DNA from: Ridgeia piscesae
Lineage: Eukaryota > Annelida > Polychaeta > Sabellida > Siboglinidae
Length of the DNA stretch: 64,000 nucleotides
Direction of reading: 5' to 3'
NCBI GenBank assembly: GCA_025642075.2
Contig: JAODUO010000045.1
Span: forward strand, 483,501 to 547,500
Positions 22,013 to 42,829 of this stretch are shown piece by piece. The notes below the pieces were generated by a model. The model worked only from the letters and a program-made list of their open reading frames with translations, did no database searches and was not told where the DNA came from. The first letter of the stretch is position 1. Each line of letters starts with the position of its first letter. The position numbers and the translations under genes are program-made.

Positions 22013-22175
22013 TAACTCTATAGTTGTTAAGAATATTAATTTTCTGTGTTTGTCACTTAGGGTAACAATATACCTGTAACCAGTAGATACCACAGTAACA
22101 TTGTTTTAAAGATAATTAAACAAACATCAAAATTAACACAACAACAACTATAGAAAAACTGTAGTTTTGAAAATG
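22013..22175 (+). repeat. direct repeat, copy A, left of MITE
   Basis: TCTATAGTTGTTAAGAATAT, then GTAACAATATAC, then TTTTAAAGATAATTA and TAGTTTTGAA. The same order of blocks recurs at 22998-23138. The two copies flank the MITE and a stretch of other repeat sequence. Confidence 0.7.
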
Positions 22176-22434
22176 TTGTTTAAAACACACGTCCATTTTT
22201 AACAGGGATGTGCTGGCCACTGGGTTATTGATACAGCCCCTGTCACTGCTGCAAGGTAGCAACTAGTGAAGTTGTGCCATCAACAACAGAAGGTGGGGAA
22301 TGTCCAGCTTCACTGGTGCTGTGCTGAAGCCTTCTCTAGTGGAATACACAGCCATCAGGAGGAGATCCTGTCTTGACACGAGAAGTTCAGGCAGAAACAG
22401 GCAAAATTTTGAGATGCCCTTACAAAAGCCAAAT

Positions 22435-22902
22435 TGTGTGAATGCATTACATTTTTCCGGTCGTAAAAACCGTTTCTGCGCATGTGCAATAAATGTAAAA
22501 TCATCAAAGTCCAGTGAAACAACAAGGCATCCGCGGTATAAATGCCACGGGCTGTTCGTTAACTCACCTGTGATGATTACTGTGAAGAGTTTCTTAAAAT
22601 GTCGTTCAATGCAATAAAATATTACGTTTTTTATAAATCGCTGTCACGGATTATGGCACACTAGTCACGTGAATTACGCTTGCTATCAAACTATGCTTCA
22701 AAACTTGTTTGCCTCATGTTAATTTGCGACAAATAACTTTGCTGAGAGGTATAAATATACATCCTAACGAACAACCCGTAGTATTTATACCATAAATGCT
22801 TTGTCTTTTCGCTGCACATTGATGATTTTACATATATCGCTCATGCGCAGAAACGTCAATCGGAACATTTATAACGTCAGAAAAATGTAAGCGCTACACC
22901 GG
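22435..22902 (+). mobile_element. MITE with ~135-bp inverted repeats, copy 1
   Basis: Matches 52156-52626 over its whole length in the same orientation. Left arm contains TTACATTTTTCCGGTCG, GCGCATGTGCAATAAATGTA and AAATGCCACGGGCTGTTCGT. The right arm is their reverse complement and ends GAAAAATGTAAGCGCTACAC. It has no coding capacity, consistent with a non-autonomous DNA transposon. The left end is eroded and no target duplication is visible. Confidence 0.88.
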
Positions 22903-22997
22903 GTTGTTAGTAGTTTTAAGTCAATATGGAGTTATCTACTTCCCAGCCAGCCCAGTGACCATAATGCAGTTGATATCAACAGTGTATATTTCATTCT

Positions 22998-23138
22998 ATA
23001 GTTGTTTAGAATATTACTGTTATGTTTGTTACACATCGGTAACAATATACAACAGTCATACCATTTTAAAGATAATTATATAACCATTAAAATAAACTGA
23101 ATTTTCATTTACAGAAAATCAATAGTTTTGAATATACA
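22998..23138 (+). repeat. direct repeat, copy B, right of MITE
   Basis: Diverged copy of 22013-22175 (TCTATAGTTGTTTAGAATAT ... GGTAACAATATACAAC ... CATTTTAAAGATAATTA). Confidence 0.7.
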
Positions 23139-23223
23139 GCTAATTAAAACCTGCAGAAGCAGCCTGTCACAGATGGAATATCAGTTAGACAATAATTATT
23201 ATAGTGGGCCTGGGCCACCCAAG

Positions 23224-23500
23224 AAGTATCATTACCATATTCGCTCTATTAAACGAACATGCCCTAATTATCACACACACCCTTTCATCAGTGTCTGACA
23301 TTAGTTTTCAACAAAAACGTATCATTGGATCCATAATTGATGTAAGTAACTCCCACATTCATATGATCTAATGGAATATTTTGGACAGGTTAAAATTGAT
23401 CCTGTATGAAGGTTGGGTACTTGGACCTTGTGGAGCTGAAATAAATAAATAACACCCACCATCATGAAGTCCCATGATGCATAAACTAAATCAATATATT
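23224..23500 (-). pseudogene. decayed copy of mannosidase exon end and intron
   Basis: Matches mannosidase intron and exon sequence from 10568 to about 11215, minus the LINE at 10596-10994. Shared blocks include TCGCTCTATTA, CCTAATTAT, GTGTCTGACATT, CAACAAAAAC, TGGAATATTTT, CTTGGACC and AAGTCCCATGATG. The exon part corresponds to codons of [10 protein letters not shown] before the donor, here with a 2-bp insertion that breaks the frame. The donor GT is retained. No other mannosidase exon was found nearby. Confidence 0.8.
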
Positions 23501-25511
23501 TTTCCTGCAAATATAGTCACGCTGACGCATAGAAAACAGCATTTCCTGCCCCATCTTATCCTTCATTCCAGATGTAATTACCACTTGTATTGTTTTCCCA
23601 AGTACCATTCAGGGGTAAAACTGGTATCATTCCACTAGCCCCTGTGTCTCTAGTCCCTGTCCTAGTAGTAGCATCCAGATGTGAGAATCGAGTGCCATAG
23701 CCCCCCCCCCATTCACTATGCTGTTAGATAATTATAGTTTCCCTCCAATCAAAAAAGTTTGACATTCCTTGAATGTGCATCAGACTTACGACTATTTTTT
23801 AAATTTTAAATCAGGTACAAAAAATTAAGGTCGGACAGAACCCTGAATAGAACAACCAGGTAGTGCTGGTAAAAGGATAAGTAATGCCACTAGCCCCTGT
23901 TAGTTCCAGTAGTCCCTGGGGGGCTACCATGAGACTAGGGGTACTAATTATAGTCTCAGGATCACATGCTATCTAAAGAAGCTAGGATTCCGACAAAGTT
24001 GAAAGTGTACCCAGTCTCAAGTATTAGCTGAAGAGGCTTCATCGTTAGATATATTTAACATAAAAGAAACTAAAAACACAGAACTAAATGAACTTCATTA
24101 TAAGTAAAAGTAATCGTAAAAAGGTAGTGTTACAAGTACATAAGTACTGTATTTAAGTTAAGTAAATGTAGACTGATACATACTGACACTGGTTGTTGCA
24201 TCTCGTAAGGCTGAAATGGGCAGAAATAACAGCCAAATAGCAACAATATTGCAGCAAAGTGCATTTGGTTGAAGAGATTTCTTGTGCTGAGAAAAGTTAA
24301 TCTTCTTAATTATGATGTCATGGACGTCCAAAACATAAGTGTATAATTTCATTTGGAACTGAGAATATTTTGAGAAACTTTGTTATCAATCTGTATTCTG
24401 GATATTATTTGTTTATTGCGGTTTGTATTAGTAGATTTTGTTTGGGGGGAAATATGATTTTAATAAAAAAATAAGCTTATATTGAAAAATTTCATGTATA
24501 TAAAATACACCTAAATTTTTTGTTATGCATAGTTAATGTTATGCTATGTAACTGCACGGATACAAAAGCAGAATAATCTTAGTTTCTCTATTAATTTCAC
24601 CAAAACGAAGTACCGGGGTAATACATATGCACAAAGGAACATGCAGTTAAATTCACAGCAAATACTTAGCAGGTTTGCTTTCTTGTGAAATTAGCCTGAA
24701 ATAAGAAGAGCAAAAAATTCAAAATGACTGAGTATTTTTAACTTTGCTTCTCCCTAAGGAGGCCATCCACCAAATGAACCCACCCGGGGGCACTGGGAAT
24801 TTGGCTTCAACCCAACCAAGGGACCCTATAAAAGGGATCCATCCCAAGGGCCTCCAATAAGTTGTTCCCAGAGGCCATCCCTCTATTCCGACTCTCTCCA
24901 GCTTGTGATGTTACACATGATATCATGTAAATGTGAATCAATTCACCAGTTCCACCAACTGCATCTGCCACACAGGCGTGACACAGCCCCTGCTGAGGCT
25001 AACATAGGAGCTGTGTAGTGCACAATGCTAAGGGTGCATGAAGGTGAATTTAGAAGAAAAACAATAAAACCTGAAACGAACAACTATGTAAAACAAGTGT
25101 AATAATCTGTGCGGATTAAAAACAGTCTCTCACCGTATCTAAGCTATAGTCTGGTAAGGTGGGCTGGAACAAAAAAAGTGGATGGTACTGAGAGGCATAG
25201 TGTGTGTATGCTTATAATTTCTGGGGGTAAATACTAGGCTCTTATGACTCTCGGGTAGGAGTATTAAGGATGGGATGAATCTGGAATTTCACTCGAATCA
25301 AATATCAAATCAAATATCCTCGAAATTTCAAATACGAATTGAATATTGAATCGAATACGGGTACTCAGCGGCTTCAAATTCAATTCGAATATTGAACGGA
25401 GTTGAGATGTCTAGCTCGGACGCGGCTTCATCCTGTGGCCATGGGCACAAGTCCGTGCTGGAATCGTCTGCATTGTGGCCATACGCATCGATTTTTTAAA
25501 TACTTTTCTTT
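23501..25511. other. intergenic, nothing recognised
   Basis: Includes a poly-C run at about 23700-23710. No gene, tRNA or mobile element could be supported. Confidence 0.4.
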
Positions 25512-25555
25512 CATGAAAACGACTTCTTACAGCCGCTAAACTTCTCACATATCTT

Positions 25556-25560
<5 letters not shown>
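25512..25560 (+). mobile_element. solo end of a foldback element
   Basis: ATGAAAACGACTTCTTACAG, CTAAACTTCTCACATATCTT matches the left arm of the foldback element at 45604-45655 (ATGAAAACGACTACCAACAG, CCAAACCTCTCCTCACATATCTTAC). The rest of the element is not found. A CA-rich microsatellite starts exactly where the element would read ACATACATACACATACAC. Confidence 0.65.
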
Positions 25561-26342
<782 letters not shown>

Positions 26343-26934
26343 AAAGGTTACAAAATAATTTACATTCCGAATCCAGATGGAGCATTTTGTTTGACAACAG
26401 GCACTGCAAGTTTAGTTTAACGTCTTTTACCATTTTTGGCATTGTCGATGTCAGTGCAATAGGCCACTATATTTATAGGATGATGATGGGCTGCGTTCCC
26501 CTCCCACATTCAAATGTCATTCCATTCATTCGGCTAGCGTTGCCATTGGATTGGCATTTTAGATTTGCGCTAGTATTCAGCAGTGCACTATTTAAGTACT
26601 CAAACGGGATATCCCTCAAACGTACCTCTATCCAAACTGTGTTATCTGCTATAAGTTAGGATTGACACTAGTCATCTTTCACGAGACTTTAACAACTAGT
26701 AAATAGTAGTACATGTGTTCACTCCGCCTGTGACGCTGTCAATCCGACGCCGATTGGTTTCTGAAACGTCGCAACGTCAGACAAGTTACTAACTAATAGT
26801 CCACATTATTTATAATAGTTACAAATGCACGTCATCAAACAAACAAAGACTGCCATACTTACAAAAAAAGCCATCTTTTAGCACTTCCTAATGCGCGCAG
26901 TTCATTTATGATTTACTAAGAACAAAGTTGACAG

Positions 26935-27090
26935 ATGCCAACAGCGCGCATCGTCCACACATTTGAGCTTTGGCCGCGGCGCGTGGGCCACCCTAAAAAG
27001 GCGGACGAAGAACGTGCGGACCGCTTCCACAAGGATGTGGCGAAACGCACGTTCACTGCGTCTCGTGGTAATAGTTATGCATTATATTGA
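26935..27090 (+). other. short unassigned reading frame in a CpG-rich patch
   Basis: A 51-codon frame starting ATG at 26935, with high Arg/Lys/Glu content (GHPKKADEERADRFHKDVAK). The surrounding 26890-27070 is richer in CG dinucleotides than its neighbours. No family is recognised. It may be a small gene, an exon fragment, a transposon remnant or chance. Confidence 0.2.
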
Positions 27091-28399
27091 TGTTGCCCTT
27101 AGTGTTTTCGTAGGAACAGCTTTGTCTCAGTCGTATTCCAATAAAACACCTAAACATACGTAAATCAACACAATAAATACATAACGAAAAATCTCAAGTT
27201 CCAGTTTCGTATTGGCAGTATTCGTTATTTTCATCAACTGTAATAATATTATAAAAAACTATTGGTACTTTGGAAAATTATAACTAAACTGTTATCTATC
27301 CTGTAAAATATGCCTGGTGTACTTTCTATATTTTCTAGGACTTATGTATCTATTCTCTCTCATTTTTTATTTAACTCACTTAAAAATCCGTCAAATCATG
27401 TAACAAATTCGTGTTCCCGTACGTATATACGTTGTACCTCCCGTAGCTTCATAATGTTGTGACAATACAGAATGAATAAGAGTGGAACTGCGTTCGATGA
27501 AAATACGTATCAAATGTTAATTTTTTTATTACATTTTGTAATGTCATATAATAAGCATATATTGCATTGTAGAAAGTACCTTAGGGCTCACGAAGGCCAG
27601 CTAGCTGGGGCTCATTAAAATAATATACAAGTATATTTTTAATAGACTTAATAGACTGATCGATAATGTTCCCGAAACTCATAAAGGCATGATTTGGCAA
27701 TGTTTTTGGAATCCGGACCCACATCGATTTTGTCATTATAATTATAATTATCTTTTTGCGTTATATCTAAGTGCGTCAGTTCCGTCATTTACGGCATCTC
27801 ATGTACATTCTTCTTCCAGATACTGGACTGGGCCCATGCAGGGCGTTAACTGTCCAAAGAAGCTTATGCGCTCGGAGGGGTGTATGCTATCCAAACAGTT
27901 AATAATGTTAAAAACAATAATGTTAGAAAGTTAATAAAGTTATTCTGTGGACCATTTGTGAGTACAAAAATCTATAGATATTGTACATAGAGATCTTATT
28001 AAGAAATTATCTGCTGGCAGGTAGCAAGACCATTTTTGACCGCCACTGTGCATAATGTGGCCGATCGGCTTGAGTTGTGGGGAGTTTATTCCACCCTCTG
28101 AGTGTCGCAGGGAAAAAGAATGGTAGGGCTACATTTTATATTACATAAATATTGCATCTTAGCGTATTATTGAAGCTTAGTGAGAGACCCAATTTGCATC
28201 AACATATACACACATTGGGTATTTAGACGCATGGCTGCGCCGGTGCGGGCTGTACGTTGCAAGTCGGGCCAAACGTCCGCTATGACGCAACATTTCCGTG
28301 TATACATGCCTGTGTTTATGATGAATTATGGGACTAACGTATTCATTACAATTTAGACAAAGCTATAGTTATAATGGCGAAACTGAGGTGAGCCGGATT
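27091..28399. other. intergenic, nothing firmly recognised
   Basis: No confident element or gene identified. Confidence 0.4.
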
Positions 28400-28886
28400 C
28401 GACAAAAAATGCTTATTATCTGACGAACGATTGTGATTTTTTTGGGTACGTCATGGAACTGAGGATAATCCTGTTTGTGGGTTGTGTTGACCCAGGGAGG
28501 GGTGTAAGTGTCTGTCCCAGGTAGATGTAGCTTTCAACGTTTCAATGTTAATTTACATATATTGGCGTGTCGTTTTCCATCATCACATTTGTCTTCGACT
28601 TGTTCATCTTCAGACCCTGGTTTCCACTTTCATCAGCTAATTCCTGTAGCATTTGTTGTAGCTCATGTGGTGTATTAGAGCATATGAGTATGTCGTCGGG
28701 GAAACGAAGATGACTAAGATATTCGCCGTCTATCTTTAGCAAAGCACTTAGACTATTTGATTCAATTTGTGCAAACATAATTTTATGGCTTAAAAGGTCG
28801 AATATTGGCGAAACAACACTGTTAATATATTGGTTAACATGCGTTCGTGAGAAGATAGAATTGTACCCGCGTCTTCCAAGTTGCAT
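28400..28886 (-). mobile_element. RTE-type LINE reverse-transcriptase fragment
   Basis: On the minus strand, 28886 to 28548 encodes 112 codons with GEYLSHLRFPDDILICSN (the catalytic FADD box changed to FPDD), HELQQMLQEL and QGLKMNKSKTNVM, typical of the RTE clade. After a frameshift near 28548 it continues VESYIYLGQTLTPLPGS and stops near 28400. The changed box and the frameshift show it is dead. Confidence 0.88.
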
Positions 28887-29655
28887 CTAACGATCTTTCA
28901 TCTGTCCAGTTATATAGCGCATGCTCGATGTCGGGCTATTTATCCATATTTATCCGGTCAAATAGCGTGTACGCTAACATGAGCTAATTGTCCGTATCCG
29001 GACGAATAGTTCCCCAGGCTATTCGACTCTATCCAGCCAAATATAGCCACGTACGGCCTATAGATTTAGCACAATCAAAACTCAGCTGGTACTTCGGAAT
29101 TCCTCACCTTGCTAGGTGGTAACAAACTTGGTGTATCGTAGATAACATGTAAATATATCTAGGTGATCAGAGTGATTTTCATCCACATTAATTAATTAAA
29201 TTAATTTACTCTGCGTCGATCGATTGATAACAAATGAATTAGTCGCGCAATTATATTACTATATAAAGAAATCATTAACTTTCTTTAACACTTTCTAAAT
29301 TCGGGTGAATTGCACAATTCAGTATATTTTTCAGTATATGTACCTCGTAACAGAATAATAAAATAAAAGAACCCAACGCATGCAGACGCACGCGCAAGAC
29401 AACAACTATCCGATCAAGATCGTACACATTGTTACGAATACTGTTCACCTTGTCACGTCCGTAATTTATTGATCCGTATTTTAGGTTGACCCTTCATGGG
29501 TAAAACAATTTTTTAGTCAAAGATTATTTGTTAATAAGAAATAATTCTATACACATTATTTAATATAATGAAATAAAACCATAATTATTATGTAAGATAC
29601 TCACTGCTACCAAATCTCTAAGTAACGTTAACTTCACGCTAGCGTTTTTTTAAAA
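28887..29655. promoter_or_regulatory. upstream region of CCDC15 gene
   Basis: About 770 bp before the CCDC15 start codon. No TATA box in a convincing position and no CpG island. The 5' UTR and transcription start cannot be placed from sequence. Confidence 0.25.
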
Positions 29656-37965
<8,310 letters not shown>

Positions 37966-40900
37966 ACTTGAAACGCAGAATTCTGCGTCTATACATCATT
38001 GACCATCTGGTCAAGATTTTAAAATGCTGGGCGTCTGACCGCTACCCATAGACGGCTGACCACTAGTGCGTCAGCGGCATGGGTCAAGGGCTGGGTCTCA
38101 GAGGAGGAACAATACATATATAGGTGGATTGATGTTTCTTCACGTCATCAGATGATTAAGTATTATATAGTGTTTGCTTTTCATTTTGTAGATTTGCTAT
38201 TTACTATAGCGTGTATGAATGATTGGATGATTTACTGTGAATAACATGAATTTGCGGTGATTGCTTGGAAACTAGTTTGATTAAATTTATACTAAACTCC
38301 ATTCTAGTCGCTGTTGTTCTTCGCAGATTTAGAACTTTGGTTGTAATTTGTTTATATTAATATGTCAATACTTCCACAAGCAGGGAATTGTGGTGGTCCT
38401 GTTTATCCATGCAGCTTATCAAAGTAGTTACCTAGCACAGAGGGATGGAACTGAATTGGGCAGCAAGATCAGGAATATAACACTGACTTCTATACATATA
38501 TCCGTGAACATATCCTCATCATTCACAGACATACGCATAGCACACAAATTACAGGTCACATTAGCAGCATATAATTAATGTATTCTTCTGTCATCACAAT
38601 ATTATGAACTGTAATTGGAAAATAAACAAATCGGTGTTGACAATATGCACTATATGAACACAGGTGCTGTTCACATCCCTGCAGAATTGTTTTAAATTAC
38701 ACAGGAAAGTGAGAAATCCCCTAAAGTTATTCATTTCCCATGAATTATTATTGTACACCTGCTGATCCGACACACCCAACTGTATTTCCGAAACAGGATA
38801 CCTCTGTAAATCAGCTAGACAAAGGTTTGTGGATAATTTGTGAGGTGCAATAAACGTGGAACTTTGCTTAGTCATCTCTGACATCAGCGGTGGCATTCTG
38901 ACCCTGGAAACATCCAACCGTGTGAATGTTGAATAATTGCTTCTGGGCTGTCTTTTAACTGGACATTTGTGGCTGACCATAAATATAAAAACGACCAGAA
39001 TTAGCTGTGGTATGTTTAATTAAACAGCACGTTAGAAACGTGAGTTCGTTGTGCAGAAAGTGGGAGATGTGAAAGTCTTCACCCTTTGCTTGTTAAACCT
39101 TCATGTGATGTGTAAGACCCCGAGAGCAATTGAGTTTGACCGTCGGTTATCTGCTGGGAAATCCCTGACCTGTGGTATACCAAAGTTTCTGGTCTGTGTT
39201 CATTTGCTGGACATTGTTACTGCGGAGTGGACGATATGTTTGTGAATCGGTCATGCGTGGAAGGTCCTAGAGACGAATCGACCAGTCACTGTGACAGCTG
39301 AGATTAGTGCCTGTGACAACTGCATGTCCACATAATCTCCCTGGCCATGGGAATTACCCTAACCATCGACATGGTTATTTATTTATTTCACTTTTAAGCT
39401 TAGTGTGTTGCAATAACAGTGGGCATGTTTTGGTAATCTGAATGTTGTAAGAAATTAACTTACTTTAGAGCAAAATCTGTAGAAACAAGTTAATTTCTTA
39501 CAACATAGCTATATCTTGGAGCCATAAACAAGATATTCAATACAATCTAGATATTATTAAAGAATTTTTTTGTATAGTTAAAGGGATGTGGCAGGGGTTT
39601 CAACCCATATCTCCCGTCTTATTTGGATGCAATTTTTTTTACATTCTATATCTTTTCATAGTACACCTAAAATTTAATTACAGAAAAACTTCCTGCCTAG
39701 CCCGATTGTCAATGCGCCTGTCACAACTATCACCATGCAGACATACAAACTGACTCCTATCAGTGATATTTTTACCCCACCTGAAGCACTAGTTGCCTAA
39801 CAATCTGAATGTACCAAAATAACACACAAGTTATACAATGTCAATGGTTGTAAATATCCTTTTTCGACGAGAAATTAAAAGATCAGATAAGATATCCGTT
39901 GGCCTTGCCGCTGCTTTGTAGGCCTAATACTGGACCGTTTTCATTCATCACATAACCGTGTCACAACCAATCGCTTCACTGCCTGCCGATGCTTGCCGAC
40001 GGAAATGATACGGCATAATCTATGCATGTATTGTCCACTGTACACACCCGGTGAAGTGTTTTTGGTGTTACGGGTGCAAGTGCATGGGGCCTGTCCGCGA
40101 TGTAGTTTAACAATGACAGGGCAGTAATAAGTTTATGTAATCTCCCAGCTACAGCAGCAACGTCGGCGGAATTGTTTCATGCTGCGTTTAGTCTTACTGA
40201 ATGATTATGGTTGGTTGGCGATGTGTAGGTGATCACACACGGGTCGTAGAACGAGTATATAGTACGTACTATTGTTGGCAATGAATGCACCGTGTCCGTG
40301 GTAGGACCAGCGGTTATTTAAAATTGCACGAGTTTTAAGATATCTATTACCGACAGAAGTGGTTTAATTATAGCCCTGTAGGCAGGGGCGCGATTAAGTT
40401 CATGGGAAAGCCTCTACACTCTAGTATTGTTGAGAGAAATATATTAATTCCCGTTCGATAGTCAGTTGGATATCTCTTGGAGGTCATATTGATGTTTTGG
40501 GAGCCATGCAAGGCACAGGTGCATGGTTGTGTAGCTTCAACTTCAAGATGGTGCAGTTACATGTTTTAGACAATAGATCTACAATATTTTTCCCGATCTT
40601 GATTTGTCTGTCTCAAATGATCGGTTTTTTACAAGCCAAACATACGTCATTTTCTAACGTGGCCGGAGTAGGCCTAATACTAAAAAAATTGATTTTAAGG
40701 AAGTTTCAAAATGTTTTTAATTAGTAAATAAAAAGATCGACGATTGACGTGTGTTATATAATCATTATCTACTGACATTGCATATTTGCATAACCCTAGT
40801 ATACCCGCACGTTTTCTCTAATTATTGACACATCGCTTGACAGAGACAGGCGGTTGTTTACAAACGTCGATCTAGCGTCTGTTACGTACGTAGTTATGAC

Positions 40901-42676
40901 TGACAGTGCTGTGTCACAAACATCTAGAGCCTGTTACACTACGCTATGCTGAGTGGCATTATTAATAACAGGCGTCGAAATCACTAGAAACCGTTCATTG
41001 ACGTGGGCGCTCAATGAAAGTATAAGTGCTCTTGTGATTGACAGCTGCTAGTGTATAAATTATATATAACTATCGGCCGTTTACCAGTACACTCAATGTA
41101 TATTGACATTTTGTGACCGAATGATAAATGTTGGACACACTATGGAATGATTATGTCTATGCATACAACTACAAAGGTGTTCGGATTCTCCTCTACGGAC
41201 TTAAACAACGTAATTTTCTTTGAGTTGTTTGAAACAATTAATAGCAATGGTTCACTAAAAATATTCGATCTCAACCAATCATTTATAGAACTATTGTAAA
41301 ATAGTGTTTACTTGATGACGTCATGGAACAGGGCACCAGAAATTATAACGACGTAGACAGACGTACGTGGCGTGTTTGTATGCCAACCTTCCATGTTCGA
41401 GCATTGACCTTTTACCATCTACACACAAATGCCACGGTTCTCACACAAAGCACCGGCCTCCTTTTGCGATTCTAAATACCCCTTCCCGCACTGTTTGTCC
41501 GGTTTAAGCCAACAATTAAACCAGTTACAACAGCGGTGAATAGTTAGACCGTCCCGTATTAGAGACAAGGTTCGCGCGGGAAACTATTCTCTTTGGCTAG
41601 GCGCGTCTCCGATCTTGTGTCTGTCTGTGAACTAGTTTCGTGTATCGACCGTTTCTGTGTTTGGGGTCTATATTTAGCGCGTTCTGCCAAGGGGTGGCGT
41701 CTAATTCGCCATATCGGTGTTTCAGTTGTTCGCAGCTAGTATGTTTTGTTGTAGCAATGTTTATGTACAAATTATAACCACGCACAATGCACGCAAATGC
41801 ATGCTTGCACACACACGCTCACACGCATGTGCACTACACTTTTATTAGATAAGTCGACTCCTGAAATAGGCTAAACACCCTTGTACATATTTTGCATTGT
41901 ATATTAGGGTATAACATACGTAGTAGTTTACATGTTACGGAAACAAAATATGAAATGCAAGGCAGGAGGTGTGACGTCACGGCGGTGTTTTGTTACGGTG
42001 TCGTGCAAGTGTTAGGGGTGTTGTTTTATGTGGTAATGCTGATGATTGAAGTGTTGTGTTACGGCGTATGGCAAATGATGCGAGCGTTGTGTTATCGTGT
42101 TACGTAACAGAACGACAATTACGACACTATTTCACGAAACTGGATTTGTGTGTGTGCATGCGATGGGTTGGATAAAAATAAAGATGTTGCCATTTTATGG
42201 TGTTATAAATCGTATCACTGCAACGTTTGCTAGTTGTTACGAATAAGATGTAGGCCCTATGGGGTATTTTAATTACTGCAAATACATTTTTTCGCGTCTA
42301 TTTTGAAGTGTATTTTGAAGTTCTCGCTCGAAATAAGTCTCTCCCATTTGGTGTTTATCACTTCTGTATCTGCAGACTTCATAATTATACCCAAAATACA
42401 ATTGTTGTGTGACGCTGTGTTCTAAATTGTGTTGTATTGTATTGTGACGTGTTATGACGTTGTGTTGTGACGTCACGTGTGACGTGAAAATGTCCGAAAC
42501 TTGGATTACAGTACTCGTTACTGTAACTGGATAAAACTGGATTAATCAGAAACTCAGTTGAAACTGTTCGTGAAGTTGCTGTATTCCGTGGGTTCAAAAG
42601 ACCGACAAAAATGATGATTCTTGCAAAATAATAATTTTTCGACACCGTTTTAACTGTCATTTTCATTATTATCCCC
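37966..42676. other. intergenic, no gene recognised
   Basis: Contains a perfect 19-bp inverted repeat at 39443-39505 (see findings). A 128-codon frame on the minus strand at 38594-38980 has no recognisable domain and no coding signature. No tRNA, LINE or SINE was identified. Confidence 0.4.
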
Positions 42677-42829
42677 GTGCCGTGCCGTGCCGTGCCGTGC
42701 CGTGCCGTGCCGTGCCGTGCCGTGCCGTGCCGTGCCGTGCCGTGCAGTGCAGTGCAGTGCAGTGCAGTGCAGTGCAGTGCAGTGCAGTGCAGTGCAGTGC
42801 AGTGCAGTGCAGTGCAGTGCAGTGCACCG
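42677..42829. repeat. pentanucleotide array, (CCGTG)n switching to (CAGTG)n
   Basis: About 14 copies of CCGTG followed without interruption by about 16 copies of CAGTG. It abuts the left end of the inverted-repeat element at 42830. Confidence 0.97.

Noticed and set aside
38594..38980. 128-codon minus-strand frame
   Set aside because: Varied composition but no family, splice partner or neighbour support; cannot be distinguished from chance.
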